A DNA stretch of 64,000 nt from Simkaniaceae bacterium (GTDB lineage Bacteria > Chlamydiota > Chlamydiia > Chlamydiales > Simkaniaceae): contig CP073763.1 of NCBI GenBank assembly GCA_018399075.1, positions 1,054,001 through 1,118,000 of the forward strand, in the 5' to 3' direction. Numbering within the stretch: the first letter of the stretch is position 1; each line of letters begins with the position of its first letter. A program made the position numbers and the translations under genes. The notes under the pieces were generated by a model. That model was not told the DNA's origin, did no database searches, and saw nothing but the letters and a program-made list of their open reading frames with translations. Below, piece by piece: positions 1 through 11,720 of the stretch.

Positions 1-959
1 AACCCTTTAATTAACCCTCGATAAACCTTGCGGTTATTAGAAAAGACCATTTCATTTTGAGCCGCAATTCGCTTGTTTTCTTCACTTGTTTCTCCAAACA
101 TTTCAGGACAAGCCATGCGTTCTTCAATATATTGAAGTACAAGGGGGTAGGAGATATCTCTATAGAAGGATAGGTGGTCTGCAGTTAAGATGCGGTCGGT
201 TCCACCAGGATGTCCCAAAACAAAAAGGGCTTCTCCAAGTTTGGGGCCTCCTTGACTCCATTTTAAGTAGTGCTTTGACTGGAGAGGTTGATCATTTTCA
301 TAGACACGGAAAAATGTCATATCTAAGCAATAGCGAGGAAACTCGAAATTATCACTGTCGCCTCCGAAATTTGCAACCGCTTCTTCTGGGCACATGACAA
401 GTCTAACATCGGAGTAACGCTTATAAAGGTAGAGATGGTGGCGTGCACCACGATAAAGGGTGATGACTTCTGGTTGCAGTCCTGTTTTACTTTGAGCTTG
501 TTCTTTAATTCCAGCAATAGCCTCTTTGCGCGCTTTTTCCTTTTCCATTGTTGTCATTTCTGAGGAAAGATGACTTGCGATCTCTTCAGTCACATCTTGG
601 ATTACCATCAGCTGGTCGACATAAAGATTCGGACACCTAAGTTCTTTGTCATTGGTGGAAGCATAGAATCCCTCTTTCATTAAATCGCATTCTTCGCTTG
701 ATAGGTCAAAAATCGCTTTAGAAGCTACATGATGATTAGTCATGATTAGGCCATGAGGAGAAACAAAAGAAGCGGATCCTCCAATACTGACTCTTAAGCA
801 TGATTTTTGCACATGTTCTATCCAATCGTCGTCTAGAAGCATTCCATACTTTTCTTGGATGCGCTGTTTCGGTAGAGAGTTAAGAGGCCACATTCCTTCA
901 TCAGCAAATAAGGCTAGTGTTAAAAAAAATAAGCTAAAAATAAATGAAATGGGTTTCAT
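1..959 (-). CDS. S46-family serine dipeptidyl peptidase, exported (3' end outside window)
   Basis: The reading frame is open from an ATG at 959 to the window edge, about 319 codons, so only the N-terminal part is present. An N-terminal signal peptide (hydrophobic residues about 5-19, then ADEG) points to export. The motif TNHHV at residues 75-79 matches the catalytic His region of S46 peptidases (DPP7/DPP11 type), and GGDSDNFEFPR near residue 210 matches the catalytic Asp region; the Ser would lie outside the window. GHPGGTDR also fits the family. Start chosen because AAGGAGT lies 5 nt upstream. Family members cleave dipeptides from peptide N-termini in the periplasm; here this would feed peptide nutrition (inference). 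Confidence 0.85.
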   Translation of the reverse strand, partial: MKPISFIFSLFFLTLALFADEGMWPLNSLPKQRIQEKYGMLLDDDWIEHVQKSCLRVSIGGSASFVSPHGLIMTNHHVASKAIFDLSSEECDLMKEGFYASTNDKELRCPNLYVDQLMVIQDVTEEIASHLSSEMTTMEKEKARKEAIAGIKEQAQSKTGLQPEVITLYRGARHHLYLYKRYSDVRLVMCPEEAVANFGGDSDNFEFPRYCLDMTFFRVYENDQPLQSKHYLKWSQGGPKLGEALFVLGHPGGTDRILTADHLSFYRDISYPLVLQYIEERMACPEMFGETSEENKRIAAQNEMVFSNNRKVYRGLIKG

Positions 960-1019
960 AATGACTCCTTAAATTAAACTTGGGAAGATTATCAAAAAGG
1001 GTTATTTAACTTCACGCGA

Positions 1020-1805
1020 TTAGTTTACAATGCGAACGACAACCTGCTCATGATAGGCGTTGTAGGCTAGATACTCTGCTTGGTACCCTGTCTTTTCAAG
1101 GAATTCCATGAAAGCTTTGAATTCATGTATTTCTGATCCTGCATAATTATAGAATTCGTCGAAAACAATGATTGTTCCAGGGACAATGTTTTCCTCAAGA
1201 GCTTCAAAAACATCCACGGTTGAAGAGTAAAGGTCTGCATCGATATGAAGAAAGGCAATTTGAGACCCATTAAAAAAGCTTTTCTTAAATGCTGGGAGAC
1301 TTTCTTTAAACCAACCTTTATAGAGGAAGACATTATGAAGAACATAGGGCAGTTCATTAGGATTTTTGAAAGCGAATGTTCCGATGGGAATCACCTGATC
1401 CTCACGGATCCAGTCTTCGGGAAGTCCTTCAAACGAATCAAACCCATAGACCTTTTGCGTAGGGTTCAAGGCAGCGATAAAATTCACGGTTTTTCCAGTG
1501 CAAACGCCCATTTCTAGATAGCCTCCTTGAAGGGTCACAGATTCCGATGCAAAGCGGAGAACGTCAGCATCAGAGAAGAGAGGGAGGGCATCCTTTAAGT
1601 ATGTTGCAACAAATGCGTGCGCTTTGTTGTCTAATTGATAGGGCTTGTTCTTTGAATTGAAGTGAAGGACTTGATTTCCTTCAAATTTCGGTCGATTGAA
1701 GGGACGTGTTAGTACTTTGCTCCAGTCATAGGAAGAAGAGGTTTCAGCAAGAGCGAAATTGGATATTAAGATTGTGAATATAATTAGAAGGGTATTTTTC
1801 TTCAT
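1020..1805 (-). CDS. TylF/macrocin O-methyltransferase-type SAM methyltransferase with signal peptide
   Basis: 261 residues. After a clear signal peptide (Lys-Lys, hydrophobic stretch 5-20, cleavage near LAE) comes a class I SAM-binding fold: GGYLEMGVCTGKT at about 94-106, GFDSFEGLPEDW at about 121-132, and HIDADLYSS followed by VFDEFYNY, which match the TylF (PF05711) acidic, metal-binding segments. TylF relatives are normally cytosolic sugar O-methyltransferases, so the export signal is odd because SAM is not expected in the periplasm. It lies 60 bp upstream of the S46 peptidase gene on the same strand and may be co-transcribed with it. Substrate unknown. It could also be secreted further, into a host compartment where SAM is available (inference). 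Confidence 0.8.
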   Translation of the reverse strand: MKKNTLLIIFTILISNFALAETSSSYDWSKVLTRPFNRPKFEGNQVLHFNSKNKPYQLDNKAHAFVATYLKDALPLFSDADVLRFASESVTLQGGYLEMGVCTGKTVNFIAALNPTQKVYGFDSFEGLPEDWIREDQVIPIGTFAFKNPNELPYVLHNVFLYKGWFKESLPAFKKSFFNGSQIAFLHIDADLYSSTVDVFEALEENIVPGTIIVFDEFYNYAGSEIHEFKAFMEFLEKTGYQAEYLAYNAYHEQVVVRIVN

Positions 1806-1921
1806 GATTAATCCTTTTTTTATTGTAACTTACTTAGGTTTAAAGGGAGTTTTTACATGATAAAGGTATTCCTTTGCAAGGGAAATTGCCGCAATTATTG
1901 CTCCTGTTTTAAGGCGTTTTT

Positions 1922-1930
1922 TGGTATACT
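1922..1930 (+). promoter_or_regulatory. Candidate extended -10 promoter for DUF721-gyrB
   Basis: TGGTATACT fits an extended -10 element (TGnTATACT). No good -35 box is seen at the right spacing. It lies 26 bp before the first possible ATG of the DUF721 gene and would drive the DUF721-gyrB-gyrA-tmk-holB group. Confidence 0.4.
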
Positions 1931-2039
1931 TACGCCAACTTAAACACTGTTTTTTATGGTGGTTTACTGTGATAATTTACTTGCTCTTTTGAGACCTTTT
2001 TTCTATAGTGTAAAAAAGGTAGCTGGTTTAAAGCATGCA

Positions 2040-2366
2040 ATGAAACGAACACCAAAATATTACGACGGCAGTTTGCCAACAGGAAGGAAAATCGGAGATC
2101 TTTTACCTGAGATCTTAACAGACCTTTCTGGAAAATTTAGTGACCAGCCTCATTTGATATTAGAGGCATGGCCTCAAATTGTTGGGGAGCGGATTGCAAA
2201 AATGTCCCGCGCAATGAGTTTTGATAATGGGATTCTCAAAGTACTTGTAAAAAACTCAACCCTTTTAAGTCTGCTCGTTGAGCATGAAAAACACCGCCTT
2301 GTGGCACTGTTTAGAGAGAGATTTCCGAAGGTGAAATTTCAGGATATCTTTTTTAAAATTGGATAA
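2040..2366 (+). CDS. DUF721 (DciA-like) protein
   Basis: 108 residues from this ATG; an in-frame ATG at 1956 would add 28 residues (not chosen because that extension does not resemble the family, though neither start has a strong ribosome site). The core (KIGDLLPEILTDL, then AWPQIVGERIAKMS, then LKVLVKNSTLLSLL and HEKHRLVALF) matches DUF721/DciA, the family that loads or anchors the replicative helicase DnaB in bacteria lacking DnaC. It sits 16 bp before gyrB, the same place as its homologue in Chlamydia, consistent with a replication role at the cytosolic replisome. Function is by family, not shown here. Confidence 0.75.
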   Translation: MKRTPKYYDGSLPTGRKIGDLLPEILTDLSGKFSDQPHLILEAWPQIVGERIAKMSRAMSFDNGILKVLVKNSTLLSLLVEHEKHRLVALFRERFPKVKFQDIFFKIG

Positions 2367-2376
2367 AAGTAAGTAG

Positions 2377-4878
<2,502 letters not shown>

Positions 4879-4889
4879 TAGGAGAAACC

Positions 4890-7361
4890 ATGTCCTACAC
4901 AGAAGGAGAAAAAGTCGTCCCACGGAGTGTGGAAGAGGAGATGAAGGAAAGTTACCTTCGTTACTCAATGTCGGTCATCATTGCCCGAGCTCTTCCAGAT
5001 GTTCGTGATGGACTCAAACCCTCGCAACGTCGTGTTCTTTATGCAATGCGTCAGTTAAACTTGAGTCCAGGGGCTAAACACCGTAAATGCGCAAAGATTT
5101 GTGGTGACACTTCCGGGGATTACCATCCTCATGGTGAGCAAGTGATTTATCCGACTCTTGTCCGTATGGCACAAGACTGGGTGATGCGTTATACCATGAT
5201 CCAAGGACAAGGAAACTTTGGTTCGATCGATGGTGACCCTCCTGCAGCGATGCGGTATACTGAAGCACGCCTGACAAAGCCATCAATGGCTCTTATGGAA
5301 GATCTTGATAAAGAAACCGTTGAATATTTACCGAACTATGATGAAACGAAAAAAGAGCCAACAGTTTTTCCTGCGAAGTTTCCAAACCTCCTTTGTAATG
5401 GTTCGTCAGGGATTGCCGTCGGTATGGCGACAAATATCCCTCCTCACAATTTAAGAGAACTATGCAGAGCCACAGAACTTGTTATCGATAACCCAAATAT
5501 ATCGATCGATGAGATTATGGAAGTCATGCCAGCACCTGATTTTCCAACAGGAGGAATGATCTGCGGATATCGAGGAATTAAAGAGGCCTTTCATACAGGG
5601 AGAGGAAAACTCACCTTAAGAGGGCTTCTACATATTGAAGATGTTAACAATACCGACCGTCAGCGGGTGGTTATCGATGAAGTTCCCTATAATGTTAACA
5701 AAGCTCGTCTTATTGAAAGGATTGCTGATCTTGTTAATGATAAAGCAATTACTGGAATTTCAGATATTCGTGACGAGTCAGATAAGCAAGGAATGCGCGT
5801 TGCGATTGACCTCAAGAGAGGTGAAATAGCCGACGTCATTATCAATCAGCTCTATAAATTTACCGATATGCAGATCACCTTTGGCTGCAATATGCTTGCC
5901 CTAGATAAAGGGCTTCCAAGGATCATGAATGTTAAGCAGATGATTGCTGCTTGGGTCGATCATCGTATCGAAGTAGTGCGTGCTCGTACGCGGTTTGAAC
6001 TGAATAAAGCTGAAGCGCGTGCTCATATCTTAGAAGGCTACTTGAAGGCACTTGATCACCTTGATGAAGTAGTGAAGATTATTCGTAAAAGTGATAATCG
6101 TGATGAAGCAAAGGTCAAGCTTGTTGAGAAGTATGAATTTTCAGATCGCCAAGTCAATGCCGTCTTAGATCTACGCCTTTACCAACTGACTGGGATGGAA
6201 AAGGAGAAGATCGAAGGGGAGTACGCTGAGCTTCAAGCAAAGATTGCTCACTATCGCGCTATTCTTGCTAGTGAAACCCTTGTTCGCGGAATCATTAAGG
6301 ATGAGCTTGAACAAGTTGTAGCTTTTGACAAGACCGAGAGAAAAACGCAGATTGTTCCTGCTGAAGAGGAATTCCAAATGGAAGACCTTATTGCTGATGA
6401 ACCTGTCATTTTAACCATTTCTAGTGATGACTACATCAAGCGGATGCCGATCAGTACCTTTAAAGAGCAAAAGCGTGGAGGACAAGGAGTCATTGGATTT
6501 GATCAAAAGAAAGAACATGATACGATCAAAGACCTCTATGTTGCTTCAACACATGATACCCTTATGTTCTTTACCAACTTTGGCCGTGTTTACTGGGTCA
6601 AGGTTTGGCAAATCCCTGAAGCGGGTCGACGCTCAAAAGGAAAACCACTTGTTAATCTTCTTGAGGGGCTTAGCGAAGGAGAGCAAATTGCAGCTCAGCT
6701 TCGTGTCCGTAACTTCCAAGAGGAAGAGGCAGCAATTCTCCTTGCAACTAAGCAGGGAGTTGTTAAAAAGACCCTTCTTGATTCCTTCAGCTCTCCTCGA
6801 CGCAAAGGGGTTTATGCAATTAATATCGATGAGGGAGATGAAGTCATCTCTGCCCATATTGTGAGACCGACAGAACAAGTCATGCTCTTTACTCATGAAG
6901 GGATGGCTGTCCGCTTTGATCAAGATCAAGTCCGGACTATGGGGCGTGTTGCCCGTGGAGTCCGTGGCGTAAAACTCAAAAGTGCTAGCGATCGCGTTGT
7001 CTCTTGTGAAGTCGTCAAAGGACATGAAACAGTTCTTGTCGTTTGTGAAAATGGATTTGGTAAGCGATCAAGTGTTGATCAATTCAGACATACCAATCGT
7101 GGAGGCGTTGGTGTCCGTTCCATTATTACAAGTAAACGTAATGGTCAAGTGGTTGGCGCCCTTTCAGTGGGCGATAAGGATAGTGTTGTTTTAATGGCTA
7201 ATACAGGCCAAACGATTCGCCTTAGCATGTCAGATATCCGAGTGATGGGACGTTCCACACAAGGAGTCAAAGTGGTCAACTTGAAGAATAGCGATACTTT
7301 AGTAGCAATGCAAAAGATCGAACACATCGAAGAAGAAGAGAAGGTTGAAGAAGAGAAATAA
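4890..7361 (+). CDS. gyrA: DNA gyrase subunit A with non-canonical quinolone-site residues
   Basis: 823 residues. The breakage-reunion domain has the catalytic tyrosine at about 123 (AAMRYTEARL, Tyr122 in E. coli) and the C-terminal domain has the gyrase-specific GyrA box (QKRGGQG), so it is GyrA rather than ParC. The quinolone-determining region reads HPHGEQVIYPTLVRM: the residues at E. coli positions Ser83 and Asp87 are Gln and Pro. A very similar sequence is known to me from planctomycete-type GyrA, so it may be ancestral for the PVC group rather than a resistance mutation. Partner GyrB is directly upstream, and tmk overlaps its last 17 bases. Confidence 0.98.
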   Translation: MSYTEGEKVVPRSVEEEMKESYLRYSMSVIIARALPDVRDGLKPSQRRVLYAMRQLNLSPGAKHRKCAKICGDTSGDYHPHGEQVIYPTLVRMAQDWVMRYTMIQGQGNFGSIDGDPPAAMRYTEARLTKPSMALMEDLDKETVEYLPNYDETKKEPTVFPAKFPNLLCNGSSGIAVGMATNIPPHNLRELCRATELVIDNPNISIDEIMEVMPAPDFPTGGMICGYRGIKEAFHTGRGKLTLRGLLHIEDVNNTDRQRVVIDEVPYNVNKARLIERIADLVNDKAITGISDIRDESDKQGMRVAIDLKRGEIADVIINQLYKFTDMQITFGCNMLALDKGLPRIMNVKQMIAAWVDHRIEVVRARTRFELNKAEARAHILEGYLKALDHLDEVVKIIRKSDNRDEAKVKLVEKYEFSDRQVNAVLDLRLYQLTGMEKEKIEGEYAELQAKIAHYRAILASETLVRGIIKDELEQVVAFDKTERKTQIVPAEEEFQMEDLIADEPVILTISSDDYIKRMPISTFKEQKRGGQGVIGFDQKKEHDTIKDLYVASTHDTLMFFTNFGRVYWVKVWQIPEAGRRSKGKPLVNLLEGLSEGEQIAAQLRVRNFQEEEAAILLATKQGVVKKTLLDSFSSPRRKGVYAINIDEGDEVISAHIVRPTEQVMLFTHEGMAVRFDQDQVRTMGRVARGVRGVKLKSASDRVVSCEVVKGHETVLVVCENGFGKRSSVDQFRHTNRGGVGVRSIITSKRNGQVVGALSVGDKDSVVLMANTGQTIRLSMSDIRVMGRSTQGVKVVNLKNSDTLVAMQKIEHIEEEEKVEEEK

Positions 7362-7983
7362 AGGACTTTTTGTCACCTTCGAAGGGGGTGAGGGAGCCGG
7401 AAAAACGACCCTTATCAATCACGTCTTTGATTCCCTTACTGCTAAAGGGCATAGTGTTGTAAAAACGCTTGAACCTGGTGGAACTAAGTTAGGGAAGTCG
7501 ATTCGGGAGCTCCTTCTTCATCAAGAAGAGACTCCTGTATCTAAAAGATGTGAGCTTTTCCTCTTTTTAGCGGACCGTGCCCATCACGTCCATGAGGTTC
7601 TTATACCTGCTCTTGATGAGGGAAAGATTGTTCTCTGTGATCGTTATAATGACTCAACGCTTGCCTACCAAGGTGCTGCAAGGAGTCTTGATGTCAAACT
7701 TCTCCGCTTACTTTGTGCTGGAGCTACAGAGGGGCTTACCCCTGATCTCACCCTATTTCTTGATCTCGACCCAAAAGTGGGGCTGCAGCGGGCAAAAAAG
7801 AATGATGTTCATGACAGGCTGGAAAAAGAAAATCTCGATTTTCATACAAAAGTTCGCGAAGGGTTTCACTCCCTTGCTGAAGAAGAACCGGAAAGGTTTC
7901 ATATGATCGATGCATCTCAAGATATCGATACCGTCTGTGCTAAAGCGATGACTGAAATTGAGTCAGTGCTATGTCTAAAGTAG
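7345..7983 (+). CDS. tmk: Thymidylate kinase
   Basis: 212 residues, normal for Tmk. The P-loop FEGGEGAGKTT is near residue 13-23, the DR(Y/H) motif appears as CDRYNDSTLAYQG, and a lid-like basic segment (RAKKNDVHDRLE) follows. It phosphorylates dTMP to dTDP in the cytosol. The ATG overlaps the end of gyrA by 17 bp, so translation is probably coupled; its own 3' end overlaps holB by 13 bp. The same gyrA-tmk-holB order is known from Chlamydia. Confidence 0.95.
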   Translation: MKKRNKGLFVTFEGGEGAGKTTLINHVFDSLTAKGHSVVKTLEPGGTKLGKSIRELLLHQEETPVSKRCELFLFLADRAHHVHEVLIPALDEGKIVLCDRYNDSTLAYQGAARSLDVKLLRLLCAGATEGLTPDLTLFLDLDPKVGLQRAKKNDVHDRLEKENLDFHTKVREGFHSLAEEEPERFHMIDASQDIDTVCAKAMTEIESVLCLK

Positions 7984-8753
7984 ATGAACTTTCTGGAAAT
8001 CCTCTTGTTAAAAAGCACCTTGCAAAACTTTTAGAAAAGACTCCCCACTGCCTTCTTTTTGAAGGGCCAAAAGGAGCGGGAAAAGGGGCATTTGCTGAGA
8101 CCTTTGCTAGAGAGCTTCTTAAGACAACCAAAAAAGATCCCCCAGATCTTCGAATCCTTTATCCTGAAGGAAAGGGGAATCATCACCCCATTCATTCTAT
8201 TAAGCAGTTTATCGAAGAGACCCAGCTTCCTCCTTTTGAAGCGAGTCGCAAAGTCTTTATCATTCATGAAGCTGATCGGATGCTTCCGACAAGCTCCAAT
8301 GCTCTTTTAAAGACACTTGAAGAGCCTGTTTCAGAAGTGACTATTATCCTCCTCTCTTCTCACGTGGAAGCTCTTATTCCCACTGTTGTTTCCCGCTGTT
8401 TTAGAATCTCTTTCGAAAAGCAAGAAGACTTCGAAGAAGGGGAGCTATCAGAGCAAATGTTTCATATTGGTTTTAGGCTTTTGAGAAAAGATCTTCCGAC
8501 AAGTAAGGAGCTACCAGAAATCACTGATCCCGAAAAAGCTCTCTCTTATCTCTTCTGTTTCTATCGTGATCTCCACTTGATCCAAGCTAAAGGGGATCCC
8601 TCCCTCCTCTTCTACAAGGGAAAAGAAGAGATTCTCTCCTCTATCAAAACACCAGCACCATCATTAGACAGTATTAAAGAAAAGATCGAAAAGCATCTCC
8701 GTGCAACCTCGTTGCATATTCCGTTAGGCCATGCCTTAGTAGATTTTATTTAA
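7971..8753 (+). CDS. holB: DNA polymerase III delta' subunit (clamp loader)
   Basis: 260 residues, shorter than the 334 of E. coli. The AAA+ core has a Walker-A-like GPKGAGKGAFAE near residues 29-40, VFIIHEADRM (Walker B region) and SNALLKTLEEP, the SRC-type VVSRCFRI follows, all typical of delta'/DnaX family members. The zinc-binding cysteines of many delta' proteins are not obvious. The C-terminal collar domain is abbreviated. Placed after tmk, as in many bacteria, it belongs to the clamp-loader complex. A GAAGCCG/CGGCTTC hairpin at 8767-8784, inside the convergent gene, could help termination. Confidence 0.9.
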   Translation: MSKVDELSGNPLVKKHLAKLLEKTPHCLLFEGPKGAGKGAFAETFARELLKTTKKDPPDLRILYPEGKGNHHPIHSIKQFIEETQLPPFEASRKVFIIHEADRMLPTSSNALLKTLEEPVSEVTIILLSSHVEALIPTVVSRCFRISFEKQEDFEEGELSEQMFHIGFRLLRKDLPTSKELPEITDPEKALSYLFCFYRDLHLIQAKGDPSLLFYKGKEEILSSIKTPAPSLDSIKEKIEKHLRATSLHIPLGHALVDFI

Positions 8754-9330
8754 TCACTTTTGAAGGGAAGCCGACAACGGCTTCATAGCATAAGATGAGA
8801 TGATCGACCCCATTCATTGCCTTATGAGGATCAACTTCAGGGGGGAGTCCCATTGCAGCAGCGATTTTATTCTTAGAAACCCCTGTATCCCAAGGAAGGC
8901 TTTTTCCTTCTCGGATACACTTGCTCCAATACATCGAAGCTAAATCGAGCCAATGGTAGGGCCAGTTGAGCTGTTCTTGAATATCGGTATCGATAAGCTG
9001 AGAGAAAAAGGCCCTGTCAAATGAGGGGTTTTGGCAAATAAAGACCGCTTTTCCGCGCTGAATATTGCATTGCTTAAAAGAGAGTTTCACCTGATCTGAG
9101 ACCTTCTGCGGCTCCATGCCATCCTTAAGGTCATGCCAGGAAAAACCATTGATTTCGAGGCTTAAGGGGTCACTTTTTTTCCATTCTTCAAAAGGGATAA
9201 AAAGGGGGCTATCAAAGGCCTCCATGACCTCCCCTGACTCCATATCAACGATCTTATAGGCAAGCTCAATAATCCGGTGTTTTCGAACATTAAGACCATT
9301 CGTTTCAGAATCTAGAAAGATACCTAGCAT
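8746..9330 (-). CDS. DnaQ-like DEDDh 3'-5' exonuclease
   Basis: 194 residues. FLDSET near the N-terminus provides the DxE metal ligands, CQNPSFDRAFF supplies the middle Asp, and DPHKAMNGVDH near residue 170 supplies His and Asp, although the His-Asp spacing is longer than the usual HxxxxD. This is the fold of epsilon-subunit/RNase T exonucleases. It is too short for a polymerase fusion and lacks a clear clamp-binding motif. Convergent with holB, overlapping by 8 bp. Start supported by GGAG 7 nt upstream. Role (proofreading, RNA trimming or repair) cannot be told from sequence. Confidence 0.8.
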   Translation of the reverse strand: MLGIFLDSETNGLNVRKHRIIELAYKIVDMESGEVMEAFDSPLFIPFEEWKKSDPLSLEINGFSWHDLKDGMEPQKVSDQVKLSFKQCNIQRGKAVFICQNPSFDRAFFSQLIDTDIQEQLNWPYHWLDLASMYWSKCIREGKSLPWDTGVSKNKIAAAMGLPPEVDPHKAMNGVDHLILCYEAVVGFPSKVIK

Positions 9331-9526
9331 CTATGCTCCATTTGCAAGGTGAAAATCCTACCAAAAATTGCACCTTAATTGCAAAAAAATAACTTGTAAA
9401 GAGGATATTATCCCTAAGGCTTATAGGACCTATATGGCTCTACTTTTCTATTAAAATAATAATTTTACAATTTTTGTCAGAATTGTATAATAATAACTTT
9501 AATATTAAGTTTAATAAACAAATATG

Positions 9527-9535
9527 TGTTATAAT
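9527..9535 (+). promoter_or_regulatory. Extended -10 promoter for the 717-residue gene
   Basis: TGTTATAAT is a perfect extended -10 element with a weak -35 (TAAGTT near 9506). It would start transcription near 9542, 25 bp before the ATG. The 236-bp gap 9331-9566 is otherwise plain AT-rich DNA. Confidence 0.5.
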
Positions 9536-9566
9536 AGATAATAGTATTTATTAGGAACAGAATGTA

Positions 9567-11720
9567 ATGGAACAAGTAAGGGTAGCGCTTCACAATCATG
9601 CGAGTCTCCCTATCCAGCAGGGACTAGGTACTCTGGATATGCATCCTGTTCAAATAATTTCTAACAACCCTGTGACGGGAGGTGTCAGCTCCTATGGAAC
9701 GATTGCTAAGATTTTTGCTATCGTTGTCATCATATTCATAGCTATTCCCCTTATAAAGGTTTTTAAGCACATATACAGCCGGTTTCAAACGCATTATGAT
9801 ACGATGAAGGATATTCGAGCGAATTTGGCGGAAAACCGCCTTCAAGCTATTCAAAAGATGTTGCCGAAGACAGATCTAGTTCCAGAAGATCTCCATATCA
9901 ATCGCACAGAGTATTTAACCCTTCTTCAAAAGGGGCACACACTTGAGGGGATAGAGGCTACAGTCGATCGTCTTTTGAGAGGAGAAGAGGTTGAAGGACT
10001 TGATCTGGAGTTTTATGCGATTGCAAAAGGTCAGATGAGGTTTAATGCAGAATATCGAAGCGAATACCGATGGATCCTTCAATTGGCTAAAGAAGCGAAT
10101 GTTGATATTAATGAAATTGAACAACTTGCCGATAGGGCTAAAGGGCATAGAAACTTGGAACGGTTTCTTCTAAAAGATGGAACTCTTGGAACTGATTCAA
10201 GCGCCCCAGCTTTTAAGGCAGGGATGGAACTTGTTCGCTTTCGCATTGGGCTCATCTACAATGATCCAATTATTGAGGAATTCAATGCCATTAAGCGCGC
10301 CATAGAAGAGGCTCCGAAAGAAGGGTTAGAGGGCTACCTTCAAAAAGAGGTACGCGAAAGATTGGACCGTCTTCAACAATGCGCTTCCTATCGCCTTCTT
10401 CTAAAAGTAGAGGGAAGACATAATTCTGTTGTCCGAAATATTCAAAACCTATCACTTGCCGTGCGCCTTGATTCTCATGGAATTGAACAATTGCATTTTT
10501 TGGGTGCCAGTTATCTTAAAGTTATTAAAGAAGAGCGTGGCGATGTCCCAGGTGAAAAGCAAGCAACTTATCTAGCTGATGCGCTTGATGATGTCATTGG
10601 AAAGCACCATTGGAGCTATAAGATAGAATCGTTTGTTGATAAGCTTCTTGTTTGGGTACGCTATCCCGAAAAGACTTCTATGGCAGCAAGAAGCCATAGT
10701 CCAGACACGGCTCTTGACTATAACTCATACCAAGTCGGTAATCATGACATGGCATACGGAGATTACTCTTTAGGGGGGCACCAAATGCGCGCTATTCATG
10801 GGCCGACCCCGACAAGTGATCACCTTTTACAGGCGCAGCTTGAGGCGCAAAGAGAAGTAGGGGGAATTCACTTGCAGCATAACTTAGAGCATCCCGCATT
10901 TTCTTCTGGAGATTTAGTTCGCACACAATATCTCATGAGTGTTGAAAGAGATTATCCAGAAACCTTCCGCTTAATGTCCACTCCTCTTGATGGACCGGGC
11001 TGGAGCTTAAAAGGAAAGGCTGGGGAGTACTTTATGGATTATGATTCAGTCGAAGGCTTTCTCCTGAAATATGGAACCTTTGCTTTTAACAATCGCTATG
11101 AAAATCCTGCTCAATCGTTTGCAGAGCTTGAAGGAGCATCTCATCGAATGATGGAAGGAAGGGGCGATAACGGTTTCTATGTTGGTCCCGAGGTCATGAG
11201 TGATGAGCAATTCCGTCTTGCTTTTGCCTATGCATCAGAAGCTTTTTCTCATGTAGATCCTAAAACAGAGCATGAGCGGAAGCGTTTAACGAAAGCTCTT
11301 CAGGTCGGTGTTCAAGGGTTTCTAGCCGTAGGAGCCATGATTAAAACCTTAAAAGATGCTTATCCTGATGTTGAGGATGAGGAGATTCAAGAGACTTTTC
11401 TAAAAGCTTCTTTTGGTCAAGCCTGCAAGCTCGATATTGATCGGGGCGTTGTTCTCAATGTGATGACACGTATTTACTTTCAAATGGCTGCGGGAAAAGA
11501 TCTAAATGAAGATGATATCTCCGAAATCATTGGGACGGTCATTGGTCGTGCTGAGCTTGTCTCAGGAAGAACCATTATTGCTGATCGCTACCAACCTTTG
11601 AGCGATGCATTAAGATTAGTTGGAGGAAACCAAGAAAATGTTCGAAGGGCTCTTCAAAATTATATTCGAAAAGGTTTTGATATAGATCCAGAGGCTTTAG
11701 ATTATAAGTCGTCGTCGTAA
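9567..11720 (+). CDS. Unrecognised 717-residue membrane-anchored protein
   Basis: I do not recognise a family. The first 40 residues are polar, one strong membrane segment lies at about 46-68 (IAKIFAIVVIIFIAIPLIKVF), and the remaining 650 residues look soluble and largely helical with charged heptad-like stretches (about 75-340), a Gly/Ser/His-rich linker (about 370-440), and a second folded region. No signal peptide cleavage site, no catalytic motif seen. The layout fits an inner-membrane protein with a large cytosolic or periplasmic C-domain. AGGAA 10 nt upstream supports the start. Its end overlaps the convergent MgtC-like gene by 19 bp. Confidence 0.75.
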   Translation: MEQVRVALHNHASLPIQQGLGTLDMHPVQIISNNPVTGGVSSYGTIAKIFAIVVIIFIAIPLIKVFKHIYSRFQTHYDTMKDIRANLAENRLQAIQKMLPKTDLVPEDLHINRTEYLTLLQKGHTLEGIEATVDRLLRGEEVEGLDLEFYAIAKGQMRFNAEYRSEYRWILQLAKEANVDINEIEQLADRAKGHRNLERFLLKDGTLGTDSSAPAFKAGMELVRFRIGLIYNDPIIEEFNAIKRAIEEAPKEGLEGYLQKEVRERLDRLQQCASYRLLLKVEGRHNSVVRNIQNLSLAVRLDSHGIEQLHFLGASYLKVIKEERGDVPGEKQATYLADALDDVIGKHHWSYKIESFVDKLLVWVRYPEKTSMAARSHSPDTALDYNSYQVGNHDMAYGDYSLGGHQMRAIHGPTPTSDHLLQAQLEAQREVGGIHLQHNLEHPAFSSGDLVRTQYLMSVERDYPETFRLMSTPLDGPGWSLKGKAGEYFMDYDSVEGFLLKYGTFAFNNRYENPAQSFAELEGASHRMMEGRGDNGFYVGPEVMSDEQFRLAFAYASEAFSHVDPKTEHERKRLTKALQVGVQGFLAVGAMIKTLKDAYPDVEDEEIQETFLKASFGQACKLDIDRGVVLNVMTRIYFQMAAGKDLNEDDISEIIGTVIGRAELVSGRTIIADRYQPLSDALRLVGGNQENVRRALQNYIRKGFDIDPEALDYKSSS

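Noticed and set aside
110-160. Apparent frameshift in the S46 peptidase gene near 140-150
   Set aside because: It came from reading four instead of five G in AAGGGGGTAG; with five the frame is continuous to the window edge.
1956-2039. Longer start for the DUF721 gene
   Set aside because: The extra 28 residues are unlike the family and no ribosome site supports the earlier ATG.
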